64,000 nucleotides of DNA from Porphyra umbilicalis (Eukaryota > Rhodophyta > Bangiophyceae > Bangiales > Bangiaceae): contig KV918803.1 of assembly GCA_002049455.2 (NCBI GenBank), forward strand, positions 1-64,000, in the 5' to 3' direction. A program made the position numbers and the translations under genes. The notes beneath the pieces are model-generated. The model was not told the origin of the DNA. It saw only the letters and a list, made by a program, of their open reading frames with translations, and ran no database searches. This document shows positions 9,629-18,428 of this stretch, piece after piece (the stretch's first letter is position 1; each line of letters begins with the position of its first letter).

Positions 9629-11746
9629 TCACCACAGCGAGCACCGCGTCGGCGGGTTGTACCGAGACCCCGGCGGGCACTTGAATGCGGCCGCAAACGG
9701 CGCAAACTGGGAGAGGGTACCCTCGGCGCGGAAGCGCGCGGGCGAGTGCACGTCCGACTTGAGCTTGGCCGCCTGCCGCTCCACCCGCACGCGGCGGCAC
9801 CACGTCTGCGCAAAGCCCAGGAAGAACAGCTGATCGTTGGAAAACTTGGCCGACAGCACCGCGTTGGTGGGCCCGACCGCCCCCGCCGCCGACCGCCGCT
9901 GCCACGCCGCCCACGCGGAGCGGATGCCGCCCGCGTCGGCAATGTTCTCTGGCAGCGTGTGCGCGCCATCGACGGTGGAGGCCGGCAAGTCGGGCGGCAC
10001 GTAGCCGTCAAAGAGGTTGACCAAGCAGCGGGCCTTGGCGTAGAACGCCGCGTCCGACTCGGGCGACCACCAGGACGCGGCCAAGCCGCGACCGTCGTAC
10101 GCCCGCCCACGGTTGTCAAAGCCGTGCGTGTACTCGTGGCCAATGGTGCGGCCAATGCCCCCAAACGTCAGCGCGTGAGGGGCGGAGGGCGCAAACGCCG
10201 GGGACTGGAGGATGCCCGCCGGGATGTAGATTTCGACGCGGGACGAGCTGTAGGCGGCGTTGGTCTCCCACCCGCGGAGGTTGGCCTGCCGGTCGGCGCG
10301 GGGGGCCGCCAGCCGGTGCCACTGCCGCCGCCAGTCGTGGGTGGCGGCGGAGAGGTACGACGCCGAATAGTCGCCAGGCTTGATGACAATGTCGGTCGTG
10401 TCGTCTTCGGCCCCGTTGGGTGTGTTGTCGGCAACGCGGGCCTCGGTGGCGGCCAGTTTTTCCAGCGCCGCCGCCGTGGTCGGCCCGTCCATCCAGTCGG
10501 ACGCGTTAATCATCGCGGCGGTCGCCGCGCGGATGTCCGTGACCATGGAGCGGGCAAACTCCGCCTTGCTGTTGTCAAAGTACTCAGCCATAAAGGCGGC
10601 GGTGACGGCAATGGGGAAATGATCGCCGACCCGCGACGCGCAGCGGTTCAGACGCGGCGTCGGCGCTTTCGTGCCCTTGACGACCATACGGTAGGCCCAC
10701 CACGCGGCGGTCGCGTCGGGGCCGAGCAGGTCCGCCTCCGCAAAAGAGCGAGTGACCTTGTACGCCAAATAGGTTTGGAGGACCGCCCGCCCGTTTTGTG
10801 CGTTGCCGACCACACCGGCCCGAATCCACTTGTTAAGCGCTCCAAAGTAGGCGGGGTACTTCACCATGGCCGTACCCTTGGGCGTCTGCACGCCCTCCAT
10901 CCCCAGCACGGCGGCGGGGAGCTCCAGGTCGGTAGTGCTCGCCACCGGCAGCATGTTGTCTCGGGCCGCCCGCCATGCCTTATAGCCGATCGTCTTGAAA
11001 ACCTGCAGGCGCTCCTCAAAGGCGTAGACGGCGTCGGCAGCCGCCGCCGCGTCGGGCCAGAACGTCCCCCGAAGCAGGCCCGCCTCTTGGGCAATGCTCA
11101 TAAACGCCCTCAGCATCTGCCTGTACGACGCTTGGACAGCCTGATCATGACAAGTTCTCCCACGAAAGCCGGCGCGGGACATTCCCAGGGACGGACGGTC
11201 GAGCCGCAACACCCGCACCCCATACTCAACACGGCTATCGCGGACTGCGGTAGAAAACAGGGGTGACCCGCCCGCGTTGCTGTGGAGGGTGGCCACCGCC
11301 TTGACGACCGACTCGTACGTGCCGCTCGCCCCGACCGCTTGCAATACTGGCCCGAACCGGGACAGCGTGGACAGGTCATTGGGGCGGTTGGCCATGCAGG
11401 CCGCATACAACAAACCAGCCTTGGTGTCCTTGTGCGGTGGCGTCGTCAGAAGACCGTCGATCGCCGTGTGGATACGGGCGCGCATGGACGAGTAAGAGCG
11501 CCCGATGCGGTCGCGGTGGGGGGGGATGGTGTTGTTGGCCACCCACCCACCACATGCCCACTCGTACGCGTCGTCGCACGGGTTGGCCGAGGTGTTCATG
11601 GCACCGAGGACGTAGGCGGCATACTGGTCGGGCGTTAGCGGGAAGAGCTCCTTGGCCGCTGCGAAGGGGAGGGCGGCGGCGACGGCCGCGGCCGCCGTGG
11701 CGGCCAGCACAAACGCGACGCGGGTGGGCGTAGTGCGGCGATGCAT
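9629..11746 (-). CDS. M13 family zinc metallopeptidase (neprilysin/PgPepO-like)
   Basis: A single-exon gene of 705 residues, near the usual 670-750 of M13 enzymes, which cut small peptides outside the cell or in the secretory system. The zinc site is complete: HEYTH supplies two histidines and ENIADAGG supplies the glutamate (family form ENIADNGG). The protein ends in CSLW, matching the family's C-x-x-W end. Near the N-terminus, NPCDDAYEWACGGW matches the M13_N start. Residues 1-31, MHRRTTPTRVAFVLAATAAA onward, form a signal peptide or signal anchor, so the start at 11746 is preferred to an ATG 25 codons upstream. The substrate-binding motif usually written VNA[FY]Y reads VEIYI here, which may alter substrate handling. 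Many conserved cysteines remain, as expected for a secreted enzyme. Confidence 0.93.
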   Translation of the reverse strand: MHRRTTPTRVAFVLAATAAAAVAAALPFAAAKELFPLTPDQYAAYVLGAMNTSANPCDDAYEWACGGWVANNTIPPHRDRIGRSYSSMRARIHTAIDGLLTTPPHKDTKAGLLYAACMANRPNDLSTLSRFGPVLQAVGASGTYESVVKAVATLHSNAGGSPLFSTAVRDSRVEYGVRVLRLDRPSLGMSRAGFRGRTCHDQAVQASYRQMLRAFMSIAQEAGLLRGTFWPDAAAAADAVYAFEERLQVFKTIGYKAWRAARDNMLPVASTTDLELPAAVLGMEGVQTPKGTAMVKYPAYFGALNKWIRAGVVGNAQNGRAVLQTYLAYKVTRSFAEADLLGPDATAAWWAYRMVVKGTKAPTPRLNRCASRVGDHFPIAVTAAFMAEYFDNSKAEFARSMVTDIRAATAAMINASDWMDGPTTAAALEKLAATEARVADNTPNGAEDDTTDIVIKPGDYSASYLSAATHDWRRQWHRLAAPRADRQANLRGWETNAAYSSSRVEIYIPAGILQSPAFAPSAPHALTFGGIGRTIGHEYTHGFDNRGRAYDGRGLAASWWSPESDAAFYAKARCLVNLFDGYVPPDLPASTVDGAHTLPENIADAGGIRSAWAAWQRRSAAGAVGPTNAVLSAKFSNDQLFFLGFAQTWCRRVRVERQAAKLKSDVHSPARFRAEGTLSQFAPFAAAFKCPPGSRYNPPTRCSLW

Positions 11747-12400
11747 CGTCAAGGCCAGACGGGAGGAGCGGCGTGGACAGAACCCGGCACCGCCCGCGGG
11801 TTGACGCACGGCGGGGCACAAACGTCAGAACGCTGTTGATGGACGCCACGGCACCTCATGCCGTTAGGGTGATACCACGTGCTGCCCTTTGACGTCGTGG
11901 GAGACAGGCCTTCCCACCCCTTGCCTCTTTGTACGGGCTGCGAGCGGAGCGGAGGGAGCGCGGGCACCACATCCGAACGGACCACGCACGAATCTGGCCT
12001 TGCTGCGCCGCGCGCACATCTGACCGCGTCCCCCCCCACGACGTGTGGAGAGGACGTCCGGCGCACATCCGCGGCGGGCCCGCTGACGCAAGCGTAGCAG
12101 CTTGACAGCGCAATGTACGCAGCGAGGTCAGGACGGCCCACTCATCACGCGCACGGCCCCCGAAAAGGATCAGCAACAGCTCATACGTTGGGAACAAGAT
12201 GGAGGCATAGTGCGTCATGCCGAGCCCGACGGCTCCCTACGTTGTGTCGACGTAGAGCGAGTGCGGCGGTGCCCTCGGGCTTGCGGACAGACCGTGCAAC
12301 GAGTCCTCAGACGGCCCATGCGTGGCGCGGGAACACAGCAATGGACTGTCGGACCAGGCTCCATGGGCAACTGCAAGGTTCTGTACAGCGTAAACGTTAT
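11747..12400. other. Upstream region of the M13 peptidase gene
   Basis: It holds the likely promoter and 5' UTR of the minus-strand peptidase gene. Nothing else is recognised. Confidence 0.4.
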
Positions 12401-12406
12401 TAGCGA

Positions 12407-14155
12407 AGCTTCTTACCCTCAACGGAGCTTTGACTAAGTTTCCCAACGGAGCCCAACGGTTCTTCAACGGACGGCCTGTTGGGCCCATCCTCCAACTAAA
12501 CGCGAAACCGTTGGGCTCCGTTGAAGCTCAACGGGGCTCAACGGAGCCCCAACGAACGCCATTTCCGTTGGGCGTTTCCAGCCCATGGGGGGGGGGTGGC
12601 TCGCGATGGTCACATGTCGCATATGCGATGGTCACATGTCGAACACGATAGAGACGCGGTAAGGCCGCGTTAAGGACCAGATTGGTGCAATAAAGTAGAT
12701 CTGACGGAGGCTAAGGACTCCAGGTGATTGCAATGAGAGATCGTGGCAATGGTATTTGACGTGTCCTTCGAGCGCGGGCCCACCAGAAGACACAGTGGGA
12801 AGCGTAGCAGCTGGCCCAATAGCCGCTCGCACGGCTCTCTGATGAACCATGTGTCCAAGCTGTGCCGAGCAATCTACGAGGCTTCGGGCCACTTGTCGCT
12901 ACAGTACGACACGGGGGCATGCTGACGGGGACAGATGGTGCTCGGATTATCCTACGCGGCGCACTTGGGCTGCCAAGGAGAGTGGAAGGGACAGCGAACA
13001 CCGGCATAGTGTTGCTCCACTGGTTCAAAGGAGCACAGTGTCTACAGTTTTAGCAATAGCAATAGAGCAAGAGACCGACAAAAATCAAACGTCCCATGGA
13101 TAAAAGACGTTCAAAAACTAATGCATTGCTAGACGCTCAGCGAGCGGGCTGTCCAGCTCAGCAGGAGATGCCCGAAAGTCCTTGCGCTCCGTCAGCTCTG
13201 CGAATTCGGGCACGACATGGATCACCCGCCGGACGCGGGCTAACGGCACCACCCGCAGTGCGCAGTCCGTCTCAACGTCGTGCTTGTGCTGGCGGCGGTC
13301 GCAATGTTGGCGTCGACGGCAACCAAGCCAATGAAAGGCCCGTACACGCAGCCGGGGAGGCGTGTGAAAAGAGCGTTGCCGGTGCCGGCGCCGCCGAGGC
13401 GGCGACGGTGGCAAGCGCGTCGGCTGTGGACGCCTCCATTGACGGAGATGCGGCGGTCGCAGCGGCTGCATTCTTGTCCTCCTCCCCATACAGAAGAAAT
13501 TTCCTCCACAGCAGTCGTACGCATCTTTTTGTTTGCTACTTTCGACATCTTCTGCTTCCACGTCAAGCGTGGTTCAACAGTTCATGACTCACAGAAAGCG
13601 TCGTTGTACATATCAGCATGTCCACCAGCCTGTACCGGTTCAGGCCAGCCTCAAATAACGCAGCATCACGGCCTGTAGCGCGGATCAGCACGAAGCGGCG
13701 TAGCTGCATACAACACGCACAGAACCACGGTATGCGTCCACCCCCCGAGCCCGCGCGCCCTGTGCAGCAGGACGGGCTTGTTGACTGGTTGGCTGCCAAA
13801 ATTAAATACCAAGAAAGTGCGACCGATGCTCCACATAACAGCAGAACTACAGTCCACGACATGAGCTTAAGTCGGGTAGTTGGAGAAGTGCTTCCCGCCG
13901 ATGGCGTCTGTGTGGCCAGGAAGCTATGTCCTTGCACACTATCGCGTCAGACTCACGCGCTCGGCTCCGTTGGGGCATTGCCCAACGGTTCCCCAACGCT
14001 CTTCAACGAAGGAAAGGGCTTCAACGAACGCCCCACAGCGCCCAAAAAAGCAAAACTAAAAGCAGACGCGTTGAGCCCCAACCTCCAACGGTTCCCCAAA
14101 GGAAATAGCATCCGTTGGGCAACTTAGTCAAAGCTGACGCTGTAGCGAAGAAGCT
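12407..14155. mobile_element. Candidate non-autonomous DNA transposon with CAACGG-rich inverted ends
   Basis: Two clusters of the hexamer CAACGG/CCGTTG, at about 12415-12570 and 13960-14125, face each other as an imperfect inverted repeat. Reading inward from either side gives AGCTTCTT, then GAGC or CAGC, then TTTGACTAAGTT, then CCCAACGG. Arrays of short motifs just inside the ends are typical of transposase-binding sites in hAT- and Mutator-like elements. The interior, about 1.4 kb, has no transposase that I can recognise. Minus-strand frames near 13120-13300 and 13630-13700 look protein-like but match nothing I know. No target duplication could be fixed, so the outer ends are approximate. 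Confidence 0.4.
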
Positions 14156-14159
14156 GATC

Positions 14160-14520
14160 TTGGGAGCAAGAGCGTGGCGGACTTCTTGTCAGGCATCCCA
14201 AAGAGCGGCGAAGAAGCCCGCACAATACCGCCTGCATCAATCAGTTACGATACGTGTACACAGCTGCAGTGCACCTCCTTTGCAACAGAGGTGATTGACC
14301 AGTGGTGTGAATACGTGTGCGTCTGGGTTCATCGCATGACTACGTCTGACAGAGTGGGTCATCACGAACCAACTTCTGCATGGGAACCCCACGGCACTCA
14401 GCGGGCACGGCCAAAGGTTTGTAAATTGGACAACATTTTTCTTGGTGCTCCGCTTCGTCAGAGCTTTCACCTTTTTGCCCATGCCTGAAGGAACTCCGAT
14501 GTTGATGTACAGGGACCAAC
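14160..14520. other. Short spacer, no gene recognised
   Basis: Moderate GC sequence between the CAACGG element and the GC-rich block. No feature is seen. Confidence 0.3.
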
Positions 14521-14524
14521 CAAC

Positions 14525-16560
14525 ATGAGTCAAAATTGTTCACGCCAAGTTGGTGTACAGAACCAGGCGGAGGCGCTCCTCTTGCCGTGCGCCTCGGCCC
14601 CTGGTGCCACGCGCTGCGGCGGTGTCTTGTGCCCGCGGGGTTCTTGTTGGGGTGGCCACCACAGGGCTTCAAAGACGGCATCAGCGGTGCCTCGGCTTCC
14701 TGTTGGGTGCGCCGCCACGGAGCTCTGCGGACGCCGTCCCCGTGGCCATGGCGCCAGCGGCGCCGGCGGTGCGAGGCTGCACCGCTGGCCCCCGCCTGCG
14801 CATGGAGGCGGCCGCGTCGAGGGCTGCCCTCGGGGGCGCCCCCACCCCCCCCCCCGCACCCACATGAATGGTAGCCCGCCGACGGCGGCGGTGCGGGGGG
14901 GGCGGTGGCCCCTCCTGCGGCGGCCGCCGCCTCAGCGGTCGGCCACGCACGGCCTCCCGCCAGGCGCCCCCCCCCCCCGCCGACGCGCGTGCCCCGCCCG
15001 TGCGCTGCCCCGCGCTCGACGGCGCCCCCCGCGGCGGTGGGCGTCGACCGCCCCCGCGCGTCGTCGTCGGCGCCGGCGCGCTCCCGCTGGCCGAGCCCGC
15101 CCGCCGCCCGCGGCGCGCCGCGGGGTGGCACCGGCCCCCCCCCGCGGCCGCCGCGCGCCGGTGGATGGTGCCCCCCGCCGTCGCCTCGCGCCCGGCACGG
15201 GCACGGTCGCGGACGCGCGCGCGGGGGTGCGGCCTCCCCGCGGCGGGCGCGGTGGGCGCTGGCGCGGCGGCGGTGGCCGCCGCCGCCGCCGCCGCCACCG
15301 CCGCCGCCACTGCCGCGCCGCGGCGCGGCGCACCTCTGTGACGGACCGGCGGTCGGCGCCAGCGACGGCAATTGGCGGCGGGGCCCCGACCGAGCGGGTG
15401 GCGACACCCGCGGCGCCGCCGCCGGCCGTGGCGGGGGTGGCGGCCGCCGCGCCCGCCGCGCCCGCCGCCACGGTCGCCGTCACAGACGTGGGGGGGGCGC
15501 CCCCGCTCGACGCGGCGACGGCCGGCGGGGTGGCCCCGCCTTGACCGCCGCGCGCGCCGCCGCCGCGCGCCGCCGCGGCGGCGGCGACTGGCGACGGGGG
15601 CGTCACGGCGGCGGCAGCCCGCGTCGGCCGACGCGGCGTCACGGGCGGCCGTGGTGGCGGCGGGGGCGGGGGGCGTGTGTGGTGCCGCCGCGCGCGCGCC
15701 GCGGTGCCGGCGGTGCGCTCTGGCGGATGGGGTGGGGGGGTGACCGGTCGCGGGCGGCGCGGCAACGGCGCCCGCGGGCGGGACCGCCCACGGACCCCGT
15801 CGCTGCCGCGGGGGAGGGGGGGAGTTCCCCCCCCCGACCCCCTCTGCCGACGCGCGTCCTGACCCCCCCGCCGACGGCGCCGCCGCCACCCCCGCGGCGG
15901 CGGCGGTGCGGCGGCTGCTCGCGTGCCGCGGCGCGCGACGGGTTCCGTGGTGGCCCCCCCGGCGCGGCGCCGTCGGCACCGCCGCGGCCGCCGCCGCTGC
16001 CGCCGCGGGGGCGCCCGTGGGCGGTCCGCGCCACCGCCCGCCGGCGGCGCGGCGGCGGCGCCTGGGGGGGGGCGCCCGCGTGCAGTCGGTGCCCGCGTCG
16101 CGGCGGCGGTGGCCCCGGAGCGGCGGCGGCGTCCAAAGGGGTAGACGCTGGTGCGGCAGCGGCGCTGCCACCCACCGCACCCCGTTGGCGCTCTGAACGG
16201 CGGCGGCGGCGGCGAGGGTGCTCCCCCGCCCCCCTGGCGTCCCCCTCCCCTCCGTCGCGTGGCAGCCCGACCCCCGGCGCGGCCGTTTTGCCAACGGCGC
16301 GGCCGCCGCCGCGGCCGCGCGTCGCGTCGTCAACGCGCGACCGCCGATGGGAGGCGTCGACGTGGTCATTGGCGTGGCTTGTGGGCCCGCCCCCCCGGCC
16401 ACCCAGTCCGAGGCCTCATTTGGCTGGGCGGCGGGCGGCGGCCACCCACCCCGGCGGCGCCTTGGCAGCCTGCACGGGAGACCGGCAAGCCGGGTGCTCC
16501 CGTCGGTGCTCCCCCGTGTCGGGTCGGCCGGGCTCGACCGCGTGGCGGCCGTGAGACTGA
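14525..16560. repeat. Very GC-rich low-complexity block
   Basis: Two kilobases made almost only of G and C, with CGG/CCG and CGC runs. Because stop codons need A and T, frames stay open on both strands for hundreds of codons (up to 684 on the minus strand, 549 on the plus). Every translation is Ala/Pro/Arg/Gly-rich with no domain. I therefore describe it as low-complexity DNA. A real Ala/Gly/Arg-rich protein gene, for example on the minus strand from about 16360 (MTTSTPPIGG), cannot be ruled out. Confidence 0.6.
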
Positions 16561-16591
16561 GTAAGTAAGGGTATATGGTTCCAAGGAAGTA

Positions 16592-16723
16592 CAGCCGTTC
16601 TCCCAAAAATCCCGCACTCCAACTGTTGCAAAAGAGTTTCAAATCGGCCTCTGCGGGGTCGTAGAGGCCGATTTGGAACTCTCTTGCAACAGTTAGAGTG
16701 CGGGATTTTTGGGAGAACGGCTG
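16592..16723. mobile_element. 132-bp palindromic MITE, Tc1/mariner type
   Basis: The element is nearly all terminal inverted repeat: arms of about 60 bases start CAGCCGTTCTCCCAAAAATC and close on a loop of about 12 bases at 16651-16662. A TA dinucleotide lies on both sides (16590-16591 and 16724-16725), the target duplication of Tc1/mariner elements, whose ends often start with CAG. There is no coding capacity. The few mismatches between the arms suggest it is not very old. Confidence 0.8.
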
Positions 16724-16817
16724 TAAGTAACACATAGACTGAGGCCCGTTCGCAGACTCGCATAACGCTGGTTCGCATAAACATAACGCCGCGCTGATTG
16801 GTCAATCACGGATCAGG

Positions 16818-16876
16818 CGTTATATAACGTTATGACATACGCGAGCCGCTCGCGTATGTCATAACGTTATATAACG
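16818..16876. repeat. 59-bp perfect palindrome (28-bp arms)
   Basis: Arms of 28 bases starting CGTTATATAACGTTATGACA are separated by only three bases. Each arm is itself partly palindromic (CGTTATATAACG). It lies inside the Harbinger-type element, close to its left end. It may be a transposase-binding or cruciform structure; its role is inferred only from position. Confidence 0.8.
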
Positions 16877-17079
16877 TTATACAAGTCCGATTCTGTTCGC
16901 ATCTGGTGAACCGATTACATGAGTAAATCTGTACTGGGTTCGGGAGTCCGGTCGGACGATCCAACACCCGCCTTCGTCTGGCACGGACCTCACCACGCCA
17001 TCACACCGCTCCTCGCATCGACCACCTAACCAAACCACTACCCCAATCGTTGCTGTGCCACACTCCCATCTGATCCAGC

Positions 17080-17208
17080 ATGGCCTCTCGAGTCTCTTTT
17101 AAGCACCTCCAGGAGGAGCTGCGGCGCCGAGGCCTGCCAATTCATGGCATCAAGAACGCGCTGTTGGAGCGCTGTCGTGCGAACGGCTTCTCGCCACTGT
17201 CCATGTAG
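17080..17208 (+). CDS. 42-residue SAP-domain micro-ORF
   Basis: The whole short ORF, MASRVSFKHLQEELRRRGLP onward to stop TAG, is one SAP motif: a helix, the RGLP turn, then GIKNALLERC. SAP domains are helix-extension-helix DNA-binding modules of about 35 residues. The ORF sits inside a Harbinger-type element, whose second protein is normally a Myb/SANT DNA-binding protein, so a SAP peptide could play that part, or be the first exon of a longer gene cut short in this copy. I see no donor site that clearly extends it. Expression is unknown. Confidence 0.6.
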   Translation: MASRVSFKHLQEELRRRGLPIHGIKNALLERCRANGFSPLSM

Positions 17209-17222
17209 CTCCCGCCGCCAAA

Positions 17223-17570
17223 CTATCGCAGCGCAATCGCGGTCCGCACATCGGGTGGCACGCCGAGCCGAGAAAGGCGCGGCCGCAAAGCGTCAACGAG
17301 GTCACAAAAAGCGCCAAGGGGCATGCACATAGCTCGAAGATAGTTGCATCCGTACCTTTCTTGTACATCAGCAAAAGAAACACGGGCTGGGGTGTGGTAC
17401 CAGAGAGGGGAAAAATAGCCTCTCTGGGCATACACGGCGCCTCCTACTGTGGTGACAAACTGATCATGGCACAGGATGGAGGCAGGGTCCATGGCGACAA
17501 CCCGCCCCACGCGTGAGAAATGTGTGAGGTAGGTGAGGAGCACGCGCGCTGACCGAGAACGTGGCTTCAT
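17223..17570 (-). pseudogene. Fragment resembling the N-terminal part of a Harbinger-type transposase
   Basis: The minus-strand frame of 115 residues ends with MPLGAFCDLVDALRPRLSRL, then GVPPDVRTAIALR. This pattern (a Phe-x-x-hydrophobic helix, L-R-P-x-L, then R-x-A-I-A-L-x) is usual just before the DDE domain of Harbinger transposases. The catalytic part is missing. The frame closes close to the SAP ORF on the other strand, so the element seems internally deleted. The match is short, hence the modest confidence. Confidence 0.4.
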
Positions 17571-17738
17571 CCGCAGGGGGACATCGACTGTGCGTTAAGG
17601 TAAGGCCTGTATATAATTTGATATTTTGATGGTATATTTGAAACCAACGCTGACCGGGCCCGCATGTTTCTTTCGCAGCGTTTCGGGCGTTATACCGGCG
17701 TTATGCGAAGCGACGTGGGAGTCTGCGAACGGGCCTGA

Positions 17739-18428
17739 GTGTGCATCACAGAACACTCGACGGACGCTGACGCTCCTGGTCAAGCGCTTGGGACGCAGTG
17801 TTGTCGGCGGCGCATGACCCATCTCCCGCGCAGATCTGGTTCGCGGCTAGCCTCGGGCAGTGGCAGGCCGCGGGGGAAATCTAGCAACCTCACCAGCCAG
17901 GCCTCGAGAGGCGTGTGGCGGGCTTGATCGGGGGCAACAATGCACAGCGCAACAGACTCTTCATTGTTCGCGACGTTACGAATCGCCTCGCGCCACTCGA
18001 ACGCTGTGAGAGCGCCTCGTTACAAAGGCTGCCCCAAGCACCAGCTCGCGTCGACCAGTCAAGCCGCACCGTGCTTCGTGGCAACGACACTGCCGACCGC
18101 CAAGACCATCCCACACGAGGCGAGAGGGGGACGGCATCGGCCGCGCACGACATGTCGTGGAAGTGGATTCTGGGAAATACGTACGTCCAGAGATCCATTG
18201 CGCCCCTACCTGCAAATGAGGAGGTTCCACCGGGAACAGCAGTTGTCGCCTGCCGGCTATGTCAGATCGCTATGACCGTGGCAGCGGGCTGAGGATCAGT
18301 CAGGAAGAAAAAGTACGCCCGGAAAAGCACGCCGTTGAGCGGTCTCACGAGAACGGCATTGAGTTGCTTTTGACCACCTCAGCACGACATGGGATCGGCC
18401 AAGAGGTGACCGAGTCGCATACATAGCT
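17739..18428. other. Intergenic region, no gene recognised
   Basis: Sequence between the Harbinger-type element and the membrane-protein gene. It should contain that gene's promoter. No other feature is seen. Confidence 0.35.

Larger units (their letters stand above)
16743..17735. mobile_element. 993-bp PIF/Harbinger-type element
   Basis: Perfect 17-bp terminal inverted repeats, GGCCCGTTCGCAGACTC at the left and its complement at 17719-17735, are flanked by the 3-bp duplication TGA (16740-16742 and 17736-17738). Three-base duplications and G/C-rich ends fit PIF/Harbinger elements. Inside are a 42-codon SAP-domain ORF on the plus strand and a minus-strand fragment like the front of a Harbinger transposase. 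The left subterminal region has many CGTTAT/ATAACG motifs and one long palindrome. No full transposase is present, so the copy is non-autonomous. Confidence 0.75.

Noticed and set aside
9404-11266. 620-codon plus frame opposite the M13 peptidase
   Set aside because: It is the mirror of a well-supported gene on the minus strand and has no motif of its own.
14681-16735. 684-codon minus-strand frame as a gene
   Set aside because: The GC-rich sequence is open in most frames on both strands and the peptide is Ala/Arg/Gly/Pro with no motif; its last part runs into the MITE at 16592.
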